Source: Vitrella brassicaformis
Taxonomy: Eukaryota; Sar; Vitrellaceae
Reading direction: 5' to 3'
Assembly (NCBI GenBank): GCA_001179505.1
Contig: CDMY01000224.1
Coordinates: 94,233 to 158,232 of the forward strand
DNA: 64,000 nucleotides
Of this stretch, positions 59,258 to 64,000 are shown piece by piece; position 1 is the first letter of the stretch; every line of letters begins with the position of its first letter. Both the position numbers and the translations under genes were made by a program. Below the pieces are notes generated by a model. It searched no databases and was not told the DNA's origin. It saw nothing but the letters and a program-made list of their open reading frames with translations.

Positions 59258-62200
59258 TCAAGGTCTTGTCCCTGGCTGGCTTGACGATGTTGCCAGCGTG
59301 ACGTACCTAGGCGCTTGTGCCTCGAATGCCGACACCCCGCGGTCTTCCGTTTCGCCTGAGAACAACTTCTGTTCCATGTCGGTGAGCCATGCGGCGAAGT
59401 GGTGGTTGTCGATGAAGACATCGCTGCCGTCGCTGGCGCACATGCGCTGCTCCTCCTGACCCGATATCTCCTCTGCTTGTGTGCGCTCTAAAAAGTGGTC
59501 CACTATCGACCTTCTGTGCGGTGCACATCCCATCCACAGTCTTTCAGTTCGAAGAGTATCTCGCGTCGCGTGCGTGTGTACTTACCCCTTGGTGTGGTGT
59601 CTCTGCTGGGCGAGGTCGGATATGGCCCTGATGTCCAGCAACTGCAAAACATGCAGCAGATTGCCGTGTCTCTCTCCTGTTGTGTTGTCATTGACTTCCC
59701 CAGTGCCCACCAGTTGTATGGCTTCCTGCTCGTCGACTTTTGGGAAAAGGTCTTGAAGTGCGTTGCGGAACTCAGCAGCTGTCGTGTAGCCGTTGTCGTC
59801 CACATCCATCAACCTGACACATACGCACTCGCACAACGACGATGTCGATACATAGCACGCCTGGCACGGGCAGGTGGCTTACTTCCACATGGCTTTGTGC
59901 AATGTCTCGTTGGGTGTGAAGCTGCCCTGGTCCTTGTACGCCGTCCGACGCTCCAAAATCTGATGAAACCACACACCCATCACCGGATGACACTGAGCTG
60001 GCTGTCTGTCTGACTTGGAGGACAAGGGATGCGAATTCCTCGTAGTCGAGGACCCCGTTCTTGTCCACGTCTGCCTCCTGGCACCACCTCAGCAGGTGAG
60101 GCGTGAAGGCGGGAAGCATGATGCCGAAGCCCTGCACACACAGATGTGCCGGTGTGTGCAGTCCTTAGTCCCTTCCTTTGCCTACCTCAATGACGTCGAC
60201 GGCCTGCCGTATGGTGATGTATTTCGTCTGGTCAACTCTGAAAGATCACGAGCACAACAGATACGACACGAGTCTTGATGCACTTTGCTGTGGGTGTGAC
60301 ATACATGTTGATCCTGGTGGCGAACGTGTCGAATGCGCTCTTGACGGGCTCCTTGCAGAACTCGGGAAGGGAGGCGAAGGCAGCACGCAGACGCTGATCG
60401 ATCAGACACGCAACGCACACGCTGGGCAGTCGGTGCGCCGTCGTCCCGCTTACGCGGTCCTGGGAAGTGATGTCATCGGACTTGAGGAACATGATGGCCT
60501 TCGATCGGAGGAAGGTCATAATCTGTCGGAGGCATACATATACGTGTCGATGTGTCGACAATTGTCATCGACCCACAGAGAGAGATATTGCTGATTGGTC
60601 ATGTCTCACTCACCTGTGCCTGCCTGCTGGTGGAAAGCGCTTGGTACTGCTGTGTGACCTCCTGTATCGTCTTCTGGTCCGCCAGGAACTCGATCGACGT
60701 GCTGATGGCAAAACTCCTGTGCATGCGTGCAGCACGACACAATGGGGTGGCGTATGGATGTGGCTGTGATTGTGACCTGACGATTCTGGGGAATATAATG
60801 AGGAGGTTACACATGAGGGGCAAGAGGATGAGGATGAAGGCAAGGAACCCATAGCCGTTCCTTACCCAACTCCACTGCCTGAAGGGAGACACGCATTTGG
60901 AGAGGCCCTCCTGTCGGGGCGTGTGTGCTAAACTCACTCACCTTCATTTCACATTGAAGAAGCCAACAGTCGGATTGGCCAGATCCATCGTCAAGAGGAC
61001 CACGGTAAGGAAGAACAGCGTCCGAAGACAGCCCTGCAGGCCACACAGCACAGACAAGCAACACACACAAATCCACACATCTAACATCGATGGATCATGC
61101 TCACCTCTGTCTTCTCGATCCCGTTTTTTGTCCAGGTGGAGAACAGCTGCGCCTGTCTGTGTGTCGGCTTCTTCCTCGTCAGACCCACCTGCCTCACCAC
61201 CGGCAGACTCTCAAACGGCGCCTTGAGACGCGGCGCCGACAGCAGCTGCTGCAACCCCTCTCGACCCTCGCTCGCCTGCGCCAAGATGGCGTCCACGTCG
61301 ATGGCGTCGTAATACCGCTCGTCCAGCACAAAGTCGATCGACGATTTCTTGGGCGCAGGGCGAACGTCGCTCCGCCGCCTCTCTTCTTGCTCGTCCTCTT
61401 CCTCGTCCGACGAAGGGGTCTCCTCCGGTTTGCTTGGCTGTATGTGTATTTCCGGCGGCGGGAGTGACTCGGTAAGTGACTCTCCGCGGAATGATGCGAG
61501 GTCTGAGAGGCTGGCGCGGCCGTCGGCGAGGCCGCAGTAGTGGTACAAGACGAAGTCATCGATCACAGGCAAAGGGGGCGTCAGCCTGAAAGTGACTCAG
61601 GTTAGAGGGTGTGTGGCGGTGTGTGGTCGACTCACTCACTCACTCATTCACTCATTCACTCATTCATTTGCTCTCCCTACCGGCTGAGGATGCGGTTCAT
61701 TCTCCACCAGAGCAATACGACGGCCACCGATTGGAGCGGGCACAGGAGGGCGAGGAGAAAGGTGAACTGACTGCACGCACAATCAGCCAACGAACACAGA
61801 GACACGTCTGTGGATGTGTCCTGCCCCCTCGCAGATCTATCGTGCGGTCGTTTGGTCACCGTGATGTCCTCAGAAAGCTGTTGAACGAGAGGACGAACCC
61901 AAACACAATCGCTATCACCGCCAACATCGCCCAGAAGAGGACGGGCACACGGATGCACGTCAGCAGCACGGCTGTGAGACGCCGCGAGAGGTACTCGCTG
62001 AAACAAAACCTGAGATGTGCGCACACCAGGCAGACGACAGACAGAATGTGACTTGCCGCGTGCACGAATCTGCCTTGCGTACCTGTCAGGGTGCGGCACA
62101 GCGCTTTGGAAGGGGTTGCGGGTGTAGACGAAGCGATGCCTGCGGGCCCAATATGTGAGCATGAAGTTCGCCTCCCGCTTTTCACGCCAGCTCATCCCAT

Positions 62201-63140
62201 GACGCCCGTCGCGCACTTGACCAGGTCGGTGGGCGCTGTGTCCTCAGCGCCCTTCCACCGACGCACCACCCGAGTCACAGCGTGATGAAGGACAAACACG
62301 CACACCTGTTGTTCCCCACACAATGAGAACACAGACACACTCACACACAGACACACACACACACACAAGTACTGCGGACCGCGTTCGGGTGTGCATGTGT
62401 TGTGTTGGGTTTGTGTGTGTGCTTGCCACGTATACGAGAACTCCGACAAAGATGGTCTTGTGTACTTTTTCGCCCCAATGCAGGAGCGTCGCGTGTTGGC
62501 TCACATTCGGGCCCTCCCCAAAGGATATCTTCTCGCCTGCAGCATCCCCCAACATACGAATGCCAGGCTGTCCATACATACATGAGTGTGTCTTTTTTCC
62601 CACCTGTTACTGTCTCCAGGTCTCTTCTTATTCTCCTTTCGTAGAAGTCGAACACGCCCATGGCCACGACGCCCCTTATGGCGATGGAGACGAAACACAG
62701 GTTCGACACTTCTCGGAACACCACCCCCATCAACTGCGCAAACCCCTTCTGTCTCTCAAAGCGGCTGGTGAGGCGCTCAAAGCCGATGGACAGCAGCAGC
62801 AGCGTTGCAAACGCCCCACTTACCATGGCATAATGCCTGCACACCGCGACAAAAACCCAGACAGGCGCATAGATCGGGAGGATCATGGCCGTTTCGGTTG
62901 TGTCGGTTGTGTCGGTTGTGTTTGTGTGCGGTACCTTTCGGCCAGCGGGTCATTCAGCTCCTCGATCTCCTCCTGTGTGAGTTCGCGGAGGTGGCGGCTG
63001 ATGAGATTGGACTGATCATCGAAGTCTATCGGCGGAGGCACCAGCGCCCGTCCCCCTTGGCCACTGTCGTACTGAGCTGCATCGACACACGAACATGCTG
63101 CAACAACGACCAACCACGCAAAGAACGTTGGACGCTTCAT
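59258..63140 (-). CDS. MLO-like seven-transmembrane protein with C-terminal EF-hands
   Basis: Integral membrane protein resembling the MLO family, which in plants is calmodulin-binding and acts in Ca2+ signalling and pathogen responses. From ATG 63140 there is a signal peptide (MKRPTFFAWLVVVAACSCVDA), a short extracellular part, then membrane exons including HYAMVSGAFATLLLLSIGFE, a segment LHWGEKVHKTIFVGVLVYV joined to VFVLHHAVTRVVRRWKGAED that mirrors the MLO motif of a helix followed by RxWKxWE, YWARRHRFVYTRNPF, FSEYLSRRL, LFWAMLAVIAIVFGFVLSF, PLQSVAVVLLWWRM, LRTLFFLTVVLLTMDLANP and GFLAFILILLPLMCNLLII. A long Ser/Glu-rich cytoplasmic loop lies at about 61560-61130. The tail has EF-hands with canonical loops DVDKNGVLDYEEF (about 60070-60030) and DVDDNGYTTAAEF (about 59810-59770). 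The MLO call rests on layout and motifs recalled from memory. Confidence 0.6.
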
Positions 63141-64000
63141 GGCTGGTTGGCCGGGGGAACAGCTGAAGCGAACTGGCGCGCAGAATGTGGGAAAAGGCCA
63201 GACGAGACGCCCCCAAGCTGCCCCCAAGTCTCAAGCCGCTGCATGCAACCGGGAGGAAGGAGAGAGGAGAGAGGACGACAGGATACCAGACACAAGCGAG
63301 CCACCCTGATTTGTGTGTGTGTTTCATGGCGTGACCGGTCTGCCCTCTCCATAAGCATGCTTGAGTACAATGTGGCTCATTCCCCCGAGTGAGCGAGAAG
63401 GTGTTGTGTTGTATGCATATATCCCTTTCCTTGCCCGACCAAACCGATCAGGGCCACCAGCGCCTTCAGTGTCACCATCTGACGGGGAAAGGAGAGAAAT
63501 CGTCCATCGATTTATCCTGAACCACTGGCATGGTTGCGCATCACATGATTGTACGCGCGGGATTCTGAACTTGAGCACCGACAGATATCGATGGGCCTCG
63601 CCGCGAACGCGGCTCGACGAACGGTTACGAGGGGGGAGGGGCCCCCGAGGAATGGGAGGCGATCGGGAAGGGACACCAGGCAAAATGTCGCACCGAAGTC
63701 GATATACACAAATTTCCAGTGATCGCGATTGGCCACGGGCTGAGATTTAGGGTAGTCCGTGAAATTCGTTGAATTGTATGATCATTATTTTGTGAGAGAA
63801 TACGACTCATGTACGTTCAGAGGGGTGGATGCAGGCAAAGCGAACAGTGCGTTTGACTTTCACGAAACACGCAGCAGCGGTAAAAGTGTGTACTGGCAGT
63901 GTGGTTGTGAGTCTCGGTGAGATGTAGACAGGCATTTGTATCGTCGCTATGGACTGTGCCCCCTCCCCCCCCCCCCTTTGAAATGGGGGGGGGGGGGGGG
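63141..64000. other. Region upstream of the MLO-like gene
   Basis: Contains the MLO-like promoter and no convincing coding sequence. The last 40 bases are a poly-C run, TTTGAAAT and a poly-G run. Confidence 0.55.
63958..64000. repeat. Poly-C / poly-G inverted run at window end
   Basis: A C-rich run is followed by TTTGAAAT and an unbroken G run that reaches the last base, so the end can fold into a C:G hairpin. It may be natural or an assembly-end artefact. Confidence 0.7.

Noticed and set aside
1-64000. CRISPR arrays, bacterial operons, ribosome binding sites
   Set aside because: The short repeats are microsatellites without spacers, genes have introns, and neighbours are functionally unrelated. 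This is eukaryotic nuclear DNA.

Overview
This window is nuclear DNA from an intron-dense, GC-rich protist with a photosynthetic history. Genes are broken into many short GT-AG exons. Introns and spacers are full of TG/CA, TCTG and GGAT microsatellites. A Mg-chelatase D subunit carries a signal peptide followed by a basic, Ser/Arg-rich stretch, the kind of bipartite leader used for plastids bounded by more than two membranes. Together with a channelrhodopsin-like protein, an MLO-like protein and two kinesins, this suggests a chromerid-type alveolate alga (Vitrella-like). The organism assignment is inference; no species marker was tested. All exon models come from reading splice sites and frame by eye.

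Layout. 1-2437 (+): 3' part of a channelrhodopsin-like gene, with a 300-N gap inside an intron. 2438-6172: repeat-rich, no gene I can support. 6173-7945 (-): CCCH zinc-finger protein, head to head with 8103-13254 (+), a CstF-77/Rna14 homologue. 13834-20972 (-): RCC1-repeat protein with two BTB domains, head to head with 21218-23651 (+), Mg-chelatase ChlD. 24038-25698 (+): JmjC/cupin-8 protein. 25831-28349 (-): RING-TRAF-MATH protein, head to head with 28426-35006 (+), a long armadillo-like, membrane-anchored, coiled-coil, RING-ended gene with an apparent in-frame TAG.

35448-39013 (-): uncharacterised multi-exon gene, preceded by a decayed tandem copy of part of itself (39160-40110). 40297-41010 (+): small conserved protein of 134 residues. 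41914-44202 (-): type I DAHP synthase. 44918-45869 (+): secreted Cys-rich protein. 46712-50668 (-): kinesin-14, head to head with 50986-58950 (+), an FHA-containing kinesin whose ATPase switches are degenerate. 59258-63140 (-): MLO-like membrane protein with C-terminal EF-hands.

There is no operon logic. The genes are mostly unrelated housekeeping, cytoskeletal, signalling and plastid functions. The repeated theme is divergent pairs with short shared promoters, several of which contain clustered AGATCT palindromes. The most interesting items are the rhodopsin with unusual gate and counterion residues, the motor-degenerate FHA kinesin, the MLO/EF-hand fusion and the decaying tandem module at 38-40 kb.
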